Shown here: piece by piece, positions 49,597 to 58,264 of the stretch
Layout: every line of letters begins with the position of its first letter
Numbering within the stretch: the stretch's first letter is position 1
NCBI RefSeq assembly: GCF_001437405.1
Contig: NZ_JQBY01000003.1
Location: forward strand, 1-64,000
Reading direction: 5' to 3'
From: Pediococcus ethanolidurans
GTDB lineage: Bacteria; Bacillota; Bacilli; Lactobacillales; Lactobacillaceae
DNA length: 64,000 nt
Made by a program: the position numbers and the translations under genes
The notes under the pieces: generated by a model
What the model was told of the DNA's origin: nothing
Databases searched by the model: none
What the model saw: only the letters and a program-made list of their open reading frames with translations

Positions 49597-50793
49597 ATGA
49601 AGGAATTAAAATTACGGTATTTACTTTTAGGTGCCTTGATGGACAGTATTGGAATGAGCTTTGTGTGGCCGTTGACAACCGTCTATATGCATAATATCTT
49701 GGGTCATTCGCTGACAATTGTAGGAATTGTGCTCATGCTGAATTCAGTTGCCAGCATCATTGGTTCATTTGTGGCTGGACAATTATTTGATAAGTACGAT
49801 GGTTATTACTTACTGCTTGGTGGTATCGTATTTACGGCATTAAGTATGTTTGTGTTGGTTTTTTCAAATGATTGGCCAGTTTATCCAATTATGCTTGTGA
49901 TGATTGGATTGGGAACGGGCTGGATTATGGCATTCGTCAATGCACTGGGAACAACGGTGCATAGTCGAGATGGGCGGTTTGTTTTCAATATGTTGTATTT
50001 TGTACAAAATCTGGGTGTTATGGTGGGAACGGCCATTGTCGGTATTATGTTTAAGGATAACGTGGCACCATTGTTTGCTGTCTCTACCGCGTTGTATGTG
50101 CTATTTTTTGTAGTGGCCGTTACCAATTACCACGTCAAACGAGAATTACCAAAACGACAAAATCAGATGGATCAAAATGCACAAGCAGCGTCTAAAACCG
50201 AAAAATTACCACGGATTAACGCTTTGGTGATGTATACCTTATTCATTAGCTTATTTTTAATTTGGATTTTTTATCAACAGTGGAATAGCAACATATCTGT
50301 TTATATGTTGAGTTTGCATATTCCTTTGAAGGACTACAGTTTTCTTTGGACTGTAAATGGATTCTTTATTTTGATCGTGCAGGCCTTTCTGAGTTGGAAG
50401 GGTGGTAAGATGTTTAAAGATCCTTTCCATCAAGTGTATTTTGGAATGCTATTTTTAATTGCTTCATATGTCATCTTGGTTTTTGCAACACAGTATATTG
50501 CTTTTGTATTTGCCATGATTATTTTGACGATTGGCGAGGCAATTACGTTTCCACAAATTCCGGCGATTGCCAATTTATTGTCACCATATAGTATGAAGGG
50601 TCGGTATCAAGGACTAGCGAGTTCCTTCCCATCGGCTGGACGTGCATTGGGGCCATTAGTTGGAAGTTTGATTATTGATACATTTTCATTTGTGTCATTA
50701 TTTGTGGTAGCAGCGGTCATTATCGCCCTGATTCTGTTTGTTAATATTGCAGTAATTGAACGAAGTAAGCATGAATTGACGGAATATAATTAA
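49597..50793 (+). CDS. MFS multidrug-efflux-like transporter (DHA1)
   Basis: A 398-residue 12-TM exporter. TM1 GALMDSIGMSFVWPLTTVYMH and the TM2-TM3 loop GQLFDKYDGYYLLL (motif A variant) with SIIGSFVAG suggest the multidrug-resistance DHA1 group. AAAGGAG lies 6 nt before the ATG. Stand-alone; no regulator is adjacent; the substrate is unknown. Confidence 0.82.
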   Translation: MKELKLRYLLLGALMDSIGMSFVWPLTTVYMHNILGHSLTIVGIVLMLNSVASIIGSFVAGQLFDKYDGYYLLLGGIVFTALSMFVLVFSNDWPVYPIMLVMIGLGTGWIMAFVNALGTTVHSRDGRFVFNMLYFVQNLGVMVGTAIVGIMFKDNVAPLFAVSTALYVLFFVVAVTNYHVKRELPKRQNQMDQNAQAASKTEKLPRINALVMYTLFISLFLIWIFYQQWNSNISVYMLSLHIPLKDYSFLWTVNGFFILIVQAFLSWKGGKMFKDPFHQVYFGMLFLIASYVILVFATQYIAFVFAMIILTIGEAITFPQIPAIANLLSPYSMKGRYQGLASSFPSAGRALGPLVGSLIIDTFSFVSLFVVAAVIIALILFVNIAVIERSKHELTEYN

Positions 50794-50796
50794 GCG

Positions 50797-50872
50797 TGTT
50801 GAAGAGGTGCTTAGCTTCTAAATATACTTTAGCTAGGTAGAAGAAGCCGCCCCTTTTAAGACTTTTCAACAG
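50797..50872. other. Structured intergenic stretch after the MFS gene
   Basis: GTGTTGAAGAG pairs with CTTTTCAAC-type sequence at the other end, and inner CTTCT pairs with AGAAG. No T-run follows. It could be a folded 3' UTR. Part of a 318-bp gap that also holds a terminator and a promoter. Confidence 0.3.
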
Positions 50873-50890
50873 AATAGAATACAAACGAGC

Positions 50891-50921
50891 GACCATTAAC
50901 CAAACGTTAGTGGTCTTTTTG
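50891..50921 (+). terminator. Terminator of the MFS gene at 49597
   Basis: GACCATTAAC pairs with GTTAGTGGTC, followed by TTTTTG. Confidence 0.75.
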
Positions 50922-51057
50922 TTTCAGTTGAAGTTAAACATTTGGTGAAATTGTAGGTCAATGAAGTGCTTGTTAATTTATATTTCTGTAATAATTTGAG
51001 AAGAGTTTGTAAATAGATTTCAAAGATATCGTATTGTGTGCATGTTAAGATTATTCT

Positions 51058-51066
51058 TGTTATAAT
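51058..51066 (+). promoter_or_regulatory. Extended -10 promoter element of the NlpC/P60 gene
   Basis: TGTTATAAT, a perfect extended -10, 45 bp before the ATG. A clear -35 is not seen. Confidence 0.5.
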
Positions 51067-51111
51067 TATAAGAAATAAATTAATAAAAATAGGTTAAACG
51101 AAAGGAAGTCT

Positions 51112-51654
51112 ATGATTAAAACAAACTTTAAACATGCACTAATGCTTGCAGTTGGTGTAGCCGGATTAGCATTAGGATCAACTACAGTGGCAAGTGCCAA
51201 TGCAAATGATGGTGGTAATCAACAATATTCAGCAACACAAACAGCTGAAAATAGCCAAACAGTTAAAACTATGGAAACAACTGATACAACTGGAAATGCG
51301 GCAGTTGTTTCTGAGGCACTGACTTTGGCAAAAAAACACATTCCTTATGTTTGGGGTGGTGAATCTCAAAGGGGAATGGATTGCTCAGGTTTGACAGAAT
51401 GGGTTTACGCTCATGTAACAGGTAAATCACTGGGACACAATACGGTTATTCAAGAAGGTCATGTAGCCAAACAGACCGTGGCACAGGCACAACCAGGAGA
51501 TTTATTATTCTGGGGAGCACAAGGATCAAGCTATCATGTGGGTATCTACATAGGTAATGGAAAATATGTTGCCGCTCCCGCACCAGGACAATATGTTTCA
51601 GTCCAATCCATTAGTAGTAGTTTCATGCCAAGTTTTTCAGGACACGTAGTTTAA
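51112..51654 (+). CDS. Secreted NlpC/P60 peptidoglycan endopeptidase
   Basis: A 180-residue exported cell-wall hydrolase. A signal peptide (residues 1-30, TTVASANAN cleavage region), a short Gln/Thr-rich spacer, and a C-terminal NlpC/P60 domain with catalytic Cys in MDCSGLTEWVY and His in SYHVGIYIGNG; AAPAPG is the third-residue region. It cleaves gamma-D-glutamyl bonds in stem peptides. No SH3 or LysM domain is attached. AAAGGAAG is the ribosome binding site. Confidence 0.92.
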   Translation: MIKTNFKHALMLAVGVAGLALGSTTVASANANDGGNQQYSATQTAENSQTVKTMETTDTTGNAAVVSEALTLAKKHIPYVWGGESQRGMDCSGLTEWVYAHVTGKSLGHNTVIQEGHVAKQTVAQAQPGDLLFWGAQGSSYHVGIYIGNGKYVAAPAPGQYVSVQSISSSFMPSFSGHVV

Positions 51655-51659
51655 CAAAA

Positions 51660-51725
51660 AAAGATGGTTTGTAACGATATTTGAGTTAGACATGCTCAAA
51701 GGTATCTTACAAATCATCTTTTTAT
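51660..51725. terminator. Bidirectional terminator between NlpC/P60 and DUF1304 genes
   Basis: A long stem AAAGATGGTTTGTAA / TTACAAATCATCTTT, continuing inward, with T runs on both strands. Confidence 0.85.
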
Positions 51726-51726
51726 T

Positions 51727-52095
51727 TTACATAAAAATTGCGAGAAGCATAGCAATGGCGCCAGGTAGGGCCTCATACCAAAAGAAACGTTTTGAAAAAA
51801 CAAAGCCTTCATAAACGCCATTTAGAAGTACAAATAAGTTTAAGAAGATTAACATGAATTTCATGGTTCCACTGGGGACAATGATTACAGTCAATATTAT
51901 GACTAGGCCAATAAAGCCACTAAATAGGCCTAAATTTTGAATAAACTTCTGAATGATTGAGTTTTGAATCACTTTTCCGGGCAGGTTGAAAAATTTACCT
52001 ACAGTGTCATATGAAGCAAAAAGTTCTATATATAGGAAATAGATGTGTGCCAGAGCAATAAGTAAACTCACTAGAACAGCAATTGTTGATAACAT
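51727..52095 (-). CDS. DUF1304-type small membrane protein
   Basis: A 122-residue protein with four hydrophobic segments. The pattern AHIYFLYIELFASYDTVGKFF near the N-terminus and NGVYEGFVF further on match DUF1304 proteins, whose function is unknown. AGGAGG precedes the ATG. Stand-alone and convergent with the NlpC/P60 gene. Confidence 0.75.
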   Translation of the reverse strand: MLSTIAVLVSLLIALAHIYFLYIELFASYDTVGKFFNLPGKVIQNSIIQKFIQNLGLFSGFIGLVIILTVIIVPSGTMKFMLIFLNLFVLLNGVYEGFVFSKRFFWYEALPGAIAMLLAIFM

Positions 52096-52284
52096 TAAAA
52101 GCCTCCTTACTTAAATCAATGATATACATTAAGTATAAAGAAATTCGAAAAAATAACATGAAAATTATATAAGAAGAAATTAGAGATGTGAACCATATTT
52201 AAATCAGTTTATAGTTTAAATCCTCCTTGCTGATGTTAAATTGAAACACAAAAATGTACTATAAAGCCGATAAATAAGTTGTTG

Positions 52285-52305
52285 AAACGTATGAATACTA
52301 CGTTT
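52285..52305. promoter_or_regulatory. Inverted repeat in the long gap upstream of the LysM gene
   Basis: AAACGTA / TACGTTT with a 7-nt spacer in an AT-rich 501-bp gap (52096-52596). The gap holds no gene and no clear promoter; TTGACT (52497-52502) may be a -35 for the LysM gene, but no well-spaced -10 was found. Confidence 0.3.
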
Positions 52306-52596
52306 TATAGAATAACGCATATAAAATAAAATAGGCTAAAAAAAGAAAAATAAACAGAAATATTTAAATAATTTTGTGATAATAGACATGAAAAACTCAA
52401 ATAGTGTTATCCCTAGTGTAACTAAGGACTAAGTATGATTAACTTCAATTAAATTAAACGATTTTTTGCCTTATGTTACAAAAATATGACATGAACTTGA
52501 CTGAAGGTCAATGAATATAAATGTTGTTGAAACATAACTGAAACAATTGGAGTGTATTCTACTAGGTAGATTAAAAACACAAGGAGAGTAACATAC

Positions 52597-53217
52597 ATGA
52601 CATTAAGAAATAACGTAACAAAATTCGCAGTAGCATTTATGGCCGCATTGTTCTTTGGTCTTACATTGTTAGTAACAGTCTCTCACGCCGATCAAATTTA
52701 CACAGTTAAATCAGGCGATACACTTTCAGGTATTGAATATAGCCTTAACAAAGATACTAACTATACAAAATTAGCAACAGCAAACAAAATTAAGAACGTT
52801 AATTTAATTTACGTTGGTCAAAAATTATTAATCAAGAGTGACGGCGAAATTAAAGCAGCTACTAAGAAAGAAGTTGCAACCGTTCCTGCAACTCAAAAGA
52901 CAACTTCAACAAGTTCACAAAACACTAACTCAAATACACAAAGCAGCCAAGCAACACAAAATACTGCTTCTACACAAACAACGACAACAAGTAGCAGTTC
53001 ATCATCTGCTAAAGCATGGATTGCTAACAAAGAATCAGGCGGTTCATACTCAGCACGTAATGGTCAATATGTTGGTAAGTATCAATTAAGTGCTTCATAC
53101 TTAAATGGTGATTATTCAGCAGCTAACCAGGAAAAAGTAGCTAACGCATATGTATCTTCACGTTATGGTTCATGGTCAGCAGCTAAGTCATTCTGGCAAG
53201 CAAACGGCTGGTACTAA
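52597..53217 (+). CDS. Secreted LysM protein, aggregation-promoting-factor-like
   Basis: A 206-residue exported cell-wall protein. A signal peptide (residues 1-31, ending SHA), one LysM domain (residues about 33-78: [20 protein letters not shown]), a Thr/Gln/Ser-rich linker (about 85-145) and a C-terminal domain starting [27 protein letters not shown] that resembles the Apf/lysozyme-like C-termini of lactobacilli. KESGGSY contains the expected Glu. It may shape cells or degrade peptidoglycan. AAGGAGAG is the ribosome binding site. Confidence 0.9.
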   Translation: MTLRNNVTKFAVAFMAALFFGLTLLVTVSHADQIYTVKSGDTLSGIEYSLNKDTNYTKLATANKIKNVNLIYVGQKLLIKSDGEIKAATKKEVATVPATQKTTSTSSQNTNSNTQSSQATQNTASTQTTTTSSSSSSAKAWIANKESGGSYSARNGQYVGKYQLSASYLNGDYSAANQEKVANAYVSSRYGSWSAAKSFWQANGWY

Positions 53218-53241
53218 AATAAAATAGTATAACTAAAAAAT

Positions 53242-53269
53242 CGTCCTTCATTTAGAAGGGCGTTTTTTT
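53242..53269 (+). terminator. Terminator of the LysM gene
   Basis: CGTCCTTC-ATTTA-GAAGGGCG followed by seven T. Confidence 0.85.
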
Positions 53270-53278
53270 ATAGCCACA

Positions 53279-54253
53279 TTAACCTAATTTGATTTTACTT
53301 TCAGCTAGTGCTTGATCAATAACGTGCATGACGATTTCATCTTGCTTCAAGTGCTTTGCGGCGAATTCGAAATCATGATTTTCAATAACTTTAGTAAATT
53401 GTTGAAATTCTTGAAACATTCGATGTGGATGAACCTTGACGTCCACAATTTTTGGCTGTTGATGACGAAGTTTAAGGGTGTAATGATCTAAAACGTTGGT
53501 AGGACCACTTACGACGATAGATCCTTCCGTTCCTTCAATTGTGGTTGTGACAGGCGCATCTACATCTTTGGCACCAATACTGACGACTTTAGTCTGAGGA
53601 TAGTTCATAGTCAGAATTCCTGAAGTATCAATGTGCTTTTCAACATTTGCTAAATAATGAACGTTACTTGGAGCACCTAATAACCCCACAATGAAGTAGA
53701 TATTATAAATATTAAGATCCATCAAGGCACCGCCACCTAATTTAGGATTAAATGCAGGCAGGACTGTTCCCTTTCGAAAAGCATCATAACGTGATGAATA
53801 CTGTGAATAGTTACAAGAAATCACCTTGATATGACCAAGTTGCGATAAATCAGCCTTTAGTTGTTGATAGTTGGCAAGATATTGATTGGTAATTGCTTCC
53901 AAAAGAATTAAATGTTTTGTTTCAGCTAGTTTAATTAATTCGGTTAACTGTTGTTCATTTAAGGTAAATGGTTTTTCACAAATAACGTTCTTTCCTGCTT
54001 CTAAAGCAGCCTTGGCAAATTGAAAATGCAAGGCATTGGGCAAGGCGATGTATGCAGTGTCAATATCGCTCGCTAAACATTCATCTAAGTTTGTATATAG
54101 TTCATCAATATGAGCAGTTTTTTGAAGGTCTTCCATTACAGGAAGATCTTTTTTCTGTCCGAAAATGGCTTTAACATCGATTTCAGGCAAATCATCAATA
54201 ATGGTGACGAAATCATTGACAATTTTACCAGCTCCTAAAATTGCTAAGTTCAA
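53279..54253 (-). CDS. Gfo/Idh/MocA-family oxidoreductase 1
   Basis: A 324-residue NAD(P)-dependent dehydrogenase with Rossmann NLAILGAGKIVNDF, the EKP motif in VICEKPFTL, and the C-terminal GGGALMDLNIYNIYFI (DxxxxH-type site, with Asn/Tyr variation). The substrate, probably a sugar or cyclitol, is unknown. It follows oxidoreductase 2 by 12 bp on the same strand. Confidence 0.87.
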   Translation of the reverse strand: MNLAILGAGKIVNDFVTIIDDLPEIDVKAIFGQKKDLPVMEDLQKTAHIDELYTNLDECLASDIDTAYIALPNALHFQFAKAALEAGKNVICEKPFTLNEQQLTELIKLAETKHLILLEAITNQYLANYQQLKADLSQLGHIKVISCNYSQYSSRYDAFRKGTVLPAFNPKLGGGALMDLNIYNIYFIVGLLGAPSNVHYLANVEKHIDTSGILTMNYPQTKVVSIGAKDVDAPVTTTIEGTEGSIVVSGPTNVLDHYTLKLRHQQPKIVDVKVHPHRMFQEFQQFTKVIENHDFEFAAKHLKQDEIVMHVIDQALAESKIKLG

Positions 54254-54265
54254 ATTAAAAACCTC

Positions 54266-55282
54266 CTAATTGCATTGTTTAATACCCTGTTCCAACATTT
54301 CGATTTGTTGGATGGTTTCTTCGTCTTGCACAAGCTTCTTTTGATTATTAACGAGTGTTTCATAAACGCCAGCATAAACGCGACTATAATCTCCGTTGAC
54401 AGTGACAACTTTTTGTTCATGATAGTTGTGATTCTCGTCATAATAGGTTAACGTGCCGTAATCCTCTGTACGATCAATGCCAAAGTCTTCGTGATTGGGC
54501 ATGTAAAATAGCTTTAGATGTTCTTCTTGACGATCCATCCGTTTTTTAATAAACATCCCCTGTTTGCCGTAAATGACAAAACTGGGACGCGGTTTAATTC
54601 TAAAGTAGCTGGAAGCAACACGGACCTTCATCTGACCGTAATACATGCTAATATCAAAGTAATCGTTCATGTGACCTTTTCCTAGTAATTGCCGAACGTC
54701 GTAATGAACGTTATCTGGTTTTCCGAAGAAACTGAGAACTTGATCTAAGGTGTGGCACCCATGACCATACAGAAAACTGTTAATTTTGCTGAAGCCTTTA
54801 GCTTGCTCAGGGACCTCAGGACGATAATAGTCATAATTAGATTCGACTTCTAATAAATCGCCTAGCAGGCCACTATGAATAACTTTTTGAACCGTTAAAA
54901 AGTCAGAATCAAAGCGGCGATTTTGATAACATTGAATGAAAAGCTGTTTTTGCTTTGCTAATGTAAACAATTCACGAGCTTGTTGTGGGGTTTCAGCAAA
55001 TGGTTTTTCAACCAGGACATTTTTTCCATGATTCAAAACATCTTTAGCTGTGGCATAATGAAACTGACTGGGAGTTGTGACCACGACTAATTGAATTTCC
55101 GGATCATTATAAATATCATCCAAATCGGTTGTGTAGTGAACACCTGGAATTGTATCCCAACGTATTTTGCCACTTGGTGAATAAATGGTTTTGACATTAA
55201 ACTGATCTTTGAGTTTTAAAATAAATGGTAAGTGATAACGGTTGGTGCTTTTGCCGTTACCAATATAAGCAACGTTAATCAT
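54266..55282 (-). CDS. Gfo/Idh/MocA-family oxidoreductase 2
   Basis: A 338-residue dehydrogenase with Rossmann start INVAYIGNGKSTNRYHL, the EKP motif in VLVEKPFAETP, and the site LYGHGCHTLDQVLSFF with catalytic-type His. It is first in the two-gene unit and divergent from the RpiR regulator at 55481, so it is probably controlled by it. GGAGG precedes the ATG. Confidence 0.88.
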   Translation of the reverse strand: MINVAYIGNGKSTNRYHLPFILKLKDQFNVKTIYSPSGKIRWDTIPGVHYTTDLDDIYNDPEIQLVVVTTPSQFHYATAKDVLNHGKNVLVEKPFAETPQQARELFTLAKQKQLFIQCYQNRRFDSDFLTVQKVIHSGLLGDLLEVESNYDYYRPEVPEQAKGFSKINSFLYGHGCHTLDQVLSFFGKPDNVHYDVRQLLGKGHMNDYFDISMYYGQMKVRVASSYFRIKPRPSFVIYGKQGMFIKKRMDRQEEHLKLFYMPNHEDFGIDRTEDYGTLTYYDENHNYHEQKVVTVNGDYSRVYAGVYETLVNNQKKLVQDEETIQQIEMLEQGIKQCN

Positions 55283-55390
55283 TAAAATAACCTCCTAAAG
55301 TTTATACACTTAGTATATGAACAGCTGGGAGGGTGATACCATTGTTTTGGGAAAAATGGCCGAAACTATCAAGATTTTTAAGTAATGGAA

Positions 55391-55410
55391 CTAAATGTTT
55401 GAACATTTAG
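55391..55410. promoter_or_regulatory. Palindromic operator between the dehydrogenase pair and the RpiR gene
   Basis: CTAAATGTT-TG-AACATTTAG is a perfect 9-bp-arm palindrome in the divergent intergenic region, well placed for RpiR control of both directions. Confidence 0.6.
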
Positions 55411-55480
55411 GCCAAAAATGAGTACAAGAATTAAATAAACAGATTGAAATGATAAACTTATAAAGAAGGGTGGTCTGAAG

Positions 55481-56359
55481 ATGGCACTATTGGAAAGACT
55501 AAGTCAACACACTGATTTGACAGATAACGAAATACGGATTAAGGACTATTTAACCAGCCATTTAGCAGATATACCTGGAATAACTGTTGAACAATTGGCT
55601 GCGCTCACGTATACTTCGCATTCAGCAATTGTCAGATTGGCTAAAAAATTAGATTATCAAGGTTTTCGTGAATTAAAGCTTGCGGCTAGTGATAGTTTGA
55701 CACAACAACTAATTTCTTTGGGAGCCGTGGACGCCAATTTTCCGTTTAACCCTACTGATTCAGTTACAACAATTGCCAAGAATATGGCAGATCTGACAAG
55801 CACGGCAATTAAACGTGCGCAGGCGCAAGTAAATCCACATCAACTCGAAACAGCTGCGCAGATGTTATTGGATGCAAAACGGCTTTTCTTTTTTGGGCGT
55901 GGTGACTCCCAGATTCGGGCTCGTAGTTTTCAAAATAAGTTAGTAAAACTTGATATTTTTCCGATTCTTGCTGAAGAATATGTAGATGAAAAATGGGTAA
56001 CTACCAATATTCATGAAACGGATTGTGTTTTGTTTATTTCGTATGGGGCCAATATTCCAGAATATGCGCAAATAATGACATTCTTGAAGAAAAATCATGT
56101 TCCAACGATCTTGCTTACAGGTAATCGCCAAATTAAACAAATGAACGAGGCACAGTTAACCATAGTGTCTGCACAAGATGAGAATGAGGACGAGAGTAAA
56201 ATTGGGACGTTTGCTTCTCAAATTGCGTTTGAATATATTTTGGATACTTTGTTCTCTATCATGTATGGTCATGCTTATACGCGAAATTTACTTAGTCAAA
56301 GACAAACAGCCACTATGTTAAACACCGGTAGTTTGTTTGAAAAGGATCAAACAAAATAG
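55481..56359 (+). CDS. RpiR/MurR-family transcriptional regulator
   Basis: A 292-residue protein with an N-terminal RpiR helix-turn-helix (about 1-77: GITVEQLAALTYTSHSAIVRLAKKL) and a C-terminal SIS sugar-phosphate-binding domain (about 125-255: LFFFGRGDSQIRARSFQNKL). It is divergent from two Gfo/Idh/MocA dehydrogenases and very likely senses a phosphosugar from that pathway. AAGGGTGG is the ribosome binding site. The following 357 bp (56360-56716) hold only a terminator. Confidence 0.9.
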   Translation: MALLERLSQHTDLTDNEIRIKDYLTSHLADIPGITVEQLAALTYTSHSAIVRLAKKLDYQGFRELKLAASDSLTQQLISLGAVDANFPFNPTDSVTTIAKNMADLTSTAIKRAQAQVNPHQLETAAQMLLDAKRLFFFGRGDSQIRARSFQNKLVKLDIFPILAEEYVDEKWVTTNIHETDCVLFISYGANIPEYAQIMTFLKKNHVPTILLTGNRQIKQMNEAQLTIVSAQDENEDESKIGTFASQIAFEYILDTLFSIMYGHAYTRNLLSQRQTATMLNTGSLFEKDQTK

Positions 56360-56660
56360 ACCATTACAATCAACAATACTTACCAATTTGCCACGTGTTA
56401 CATCAAACACAAATCATATGGAATATGGAAGCTGTGCTAGTAAGAAAGATAAATGCACAGCAAGCGTTTAACGAGGTATGGTATGTCATTACTTGACTAT
56501 AAGATAATGAGAGGTAAGTATCAGTTAGTAAGTATTTAAGTTCTGCAGACCAAGTAACTGTATGATCATGAGTGTCATGGTAATAGGAGAACTAATATTT
56601 TACAGGCTACAGCGTTAGGATCTAAATAATTTTGAAGAAATTTACCAAAAATAATGAAAA

Positions 56661-56702
56661 ACTATAAACCCCGCAACTACGAATGGTTGCGGGGTTTATA
56701 GT
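56661..56702 (-). terminator. Terminator of the HicAB operon
   Basis: A perfect 17-bp stem ACTATAAACCCCGCAAC / GTTGCGGGGTTTATAGT with an 8-nt loop and a T-rich tail on the minus strand. Confidence 0.85.
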
Positions 56703-56716
56703 TAAGTTGGTTATAT

Positions 56717-57115
56717 TTAGATACCTAGCTTTTCTTCAAGTGCTTCGGTTAATGTAGCCGAAAAATTGATATCTTGTGTCTGCGCTTTTTCAGCTAATGA
56801 CATTGGGATAGTTACATTCTTACGTACAGTGGCATCACGTGATTTTCTACGAGCAGCCTTCATATCGACACCAACATAGCTCACGATTAATCCAGGGTTG
56901 CTAGCCTGTACCTTGTTAAGTGACGTTGCCATAGGATACTCCTTGTAATCAGGTAGTGCTACTGCCAGTGCGTCAGGTGCATTCTTGATAGCTTCCTCCA
57001 GAGTTTTACCATCTGTAACAGTATCGGGAACATCTGGGAAAGTAACAGTATAGTATCCATCATTATTAACATTATCGAAGACAGCAGGATATACAACGTA
57101 GTTTGGTTTATTCAT
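56717..57115 (-). CDS. hicB: HicB-family antitoxin
   Basis: A 132-residue antitoxin. The HicB fold is YPAVFDNVNNDGYYTVTFPDVPDTVTDG followed by TLEEAIKNAPDALAVAL (block ends YPAVFDNV and TVTDG); the C-terminus AEKAQTQDINFSATLTEALEEKLG is a ribbon-helix-helix DNA-binding module. It neutralises HicA and represses the operon. The start is uncertain: ATG at 57115 lacks a good ribosome binding site, and an in-frame TTG at 57142, after AGGGA, would add nine residues. Confidence 0.85.
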   Translation of the reverse strand: MNKPNYVVYPAVFDNVNNDGYYTVTFPDVPDTVTDGKTLEEAIKNAPDALAVALPDYKEYPMATSLNKVQASNPGLIVSYVGVDMKAARRKSRDATVRKNVTIPMSLAEKAQTQDINFSATLTEALEEKLGI

Positions 57116-57150
57116 ATTGTTAGTTAATAAGGTGTACAACAAAGCGGTCC

Positions 57151-57351
57151 CTATTTGAGACCTGCTTGTTTCAATATTGAATTGTATGTTTTGGGTGGAA
57201 TAGAAGCTTTCTTAGTTGAGAACTTAACGGTTACCTTATGGCCTTTGCCATCAATAAACCTGTGATGGTCACCAACCTGTCTATCCTTAAGTTCTTTGAA
57301 GCCTTGTTTCTTTAATATTTTCAAAACATCAATTGCTTTAATCTGCGACAC
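57151..57351 (-). CDS. hicA: HicA-family mRNA-interferase toxin
   Basis: A 66-residue double-stranded-RNA-binding-like toxin. KQGFKELKDRQVGDHHRFIDGKGHKVTV carries the catalytic His in GDHHRF (usually GSHH), and IPPKTYNSILKQAGL is the family C-terminus. The start is GTG with AAAGGAGG upstream. hicB follows 8 bp after the annotated hicA stop if the TTG start is used. It cleaves mRNA when HicB is lost. Confidence 0.88.
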   Translation of the reverse strand: MSQIKAIDVLKILKKQGFKELKDRQVGDHHRFIDGKGHKVTVKFSTKKASIPPKTYNSILKQAGLK

Positions 57352-57377
57352 CTTATTATCCTCCTTTCAATATATTA

Positions 57378-57428
57378 ATAATACACTAATGCGCATAGAT
57401 AATCAACGATTTAATGCGTTAATACGCA
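57378..57428 (-). promoter_or_regulatory. HicAB promoter with palindromic operators
   Basis: On the minus strand TTGATT (57406-57401), 17 bp, TATTAT (57383-57378). The palindrome ATGCGCAT (57389-57396) lies in the spacer and a second inverted repeat TGCGT-N4-ACGCA (57415-57428) is just upstream. Both fit HicB binding. Confidence 0.65.
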
Positions 57429-57452
57429 TAAATATTTAAGAGGTGAATCATC

Positions 57453-57629
57453 ATACGAAGACCAAGTGAAAAAAAGAATACTATGGCACAGGCCAAGAGA
57501 ATTTTTTTAAAAAACGTACAAGAAATATTTGATATAAAACAAGTTTATGCCCCTGCTCTTATTTCAAATAGTGTAGAGTGCGCACATTACCATCAGCTCA
57601 TAAGAATATCAACTTTTGAAAATTTTTGA
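57453..57629 (+). other. Unrecognised 58-codon ORF with ATA at the start position
   Basis: An open frame from 57453 to a TGA at 57629. AAGAGGTG (57438-57445) lies 7 nt before an ATA codon, exactly where a start codon is expected. It begins IRRPSEKKNTMAQAKRIFLK and ends STFENF; an internal ATG at 57483 would give 48 residues. Either the start was lost (ATG to ATA) or the ORF is a relic. No family is recognised. Confidence 0.35.
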
Positions 57630-57639
57630 TAGGAAGGTG

Positions 57640-57714
57640 ATGTTGATAATTAGTGAGTTTTTAAATGAAATGATTGCTATAATTTGGATAGCATACAGGG
57701 GGATCAACCAATGA
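57640..57714 (+). CDS. Tiny ORF overlapping the next gene
   Basis: A 24-codon ORF (MLIISEFLNEMIAIIWIAYR...) with GGAAGGTG immediately before ATG 57640 and near TTG 57643. Its TGA overlaps the ATG at 57711 (ATGA), suggesting coupling. Hydrophobic in the middle. Function unknown; could be chance. Confidence 0.3.
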   Translation: MLIISEFLNEMIAIIWIAYRGINQ

Positions 57715-57935
57715 TTAAACCAATTAGAACAGTACTTTCATCCTATGATATTAAATTTTTAAGCGACCATAACATTTCTATTCCTGACGAAAAGTCTAAG
57801 ACGTTTAATGCTGACTTTGATGTAATGTATACAGCGATTGAGGACTTAGAAATAGATAATTTAGGCGTAGATTACACAAGTAATGAAACTTCAAATCATG
57901 CTAACACCATACTAAACAAGTTAGCTGCTTACTAG
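57711..57935 (+). CDS. Hypothetical 74-residue protein
   Basis: A small acidic protein beginning MIKPIRTVLSSYDIKFLSDH and ending NTILNKLAAY. The ATG at 57711 has AGGGGG 8 nt upstream; an in-frame start at 57684 has none. No domain, signal or membrane segment is recognised. It lies beside HicAB and tRNA-Lys, in a stretch that looks accessory. Confidence 0.6.
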   Translation: MIKPIRTVLSSYDIKFLSDHNISIPDEKSKTFNADFDVMYTAIEDLEIDNLGVDYTSNETSNHANTILNKLAAY

Positions 57936-58053
57936 AAGTTAGTTATGTTAACAGCATTTCCATTACAGCAAATTATAATAGGTGCAAAGGACGCCTAAAA
58001 CCTTCCTTAATGGCTAAAATTGACACTTTAAACTTAGCACGGTATTTAGGAAG

Positions 58054-58092
58054 AAAGACCAACATTTTTTATTTGATGTTGGTCTTTTTATT
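58054..58092 (+). terminator. Terminator downstream of the hypothetical gene
   Basis: AAAGACCAACAT pairs with ATGTTGGTCTTT, followed by TTATT. Confidence 0.85.
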
Positions 58093-58206
58093 ATGTATAC
58101 TTGCCCCCAGCGACTTTAATAAAGTAATGGAAAAAGTAATATAAAGTAATGTTTTTAGTTGTATTTGATTAATTCTCTATAACAATGTATAACCGTTAAA
58201 AGTATT

Positions 58207-58250
58207 AAAAAACTAGTAACCACGGTGTTTTAACACTGCATGACTACTAG
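58207..58250 (-). terminator. Terminator of tRNA-Lys
   Basis: On the minus strand CTAGTAGTCATGCAGTGTT pairs imperfectly with ACACCGTGGTTACTAG, followed by six T. Confidence 0.75.
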
Positions 58251-58264
58251 CTAATTGGTATTTA

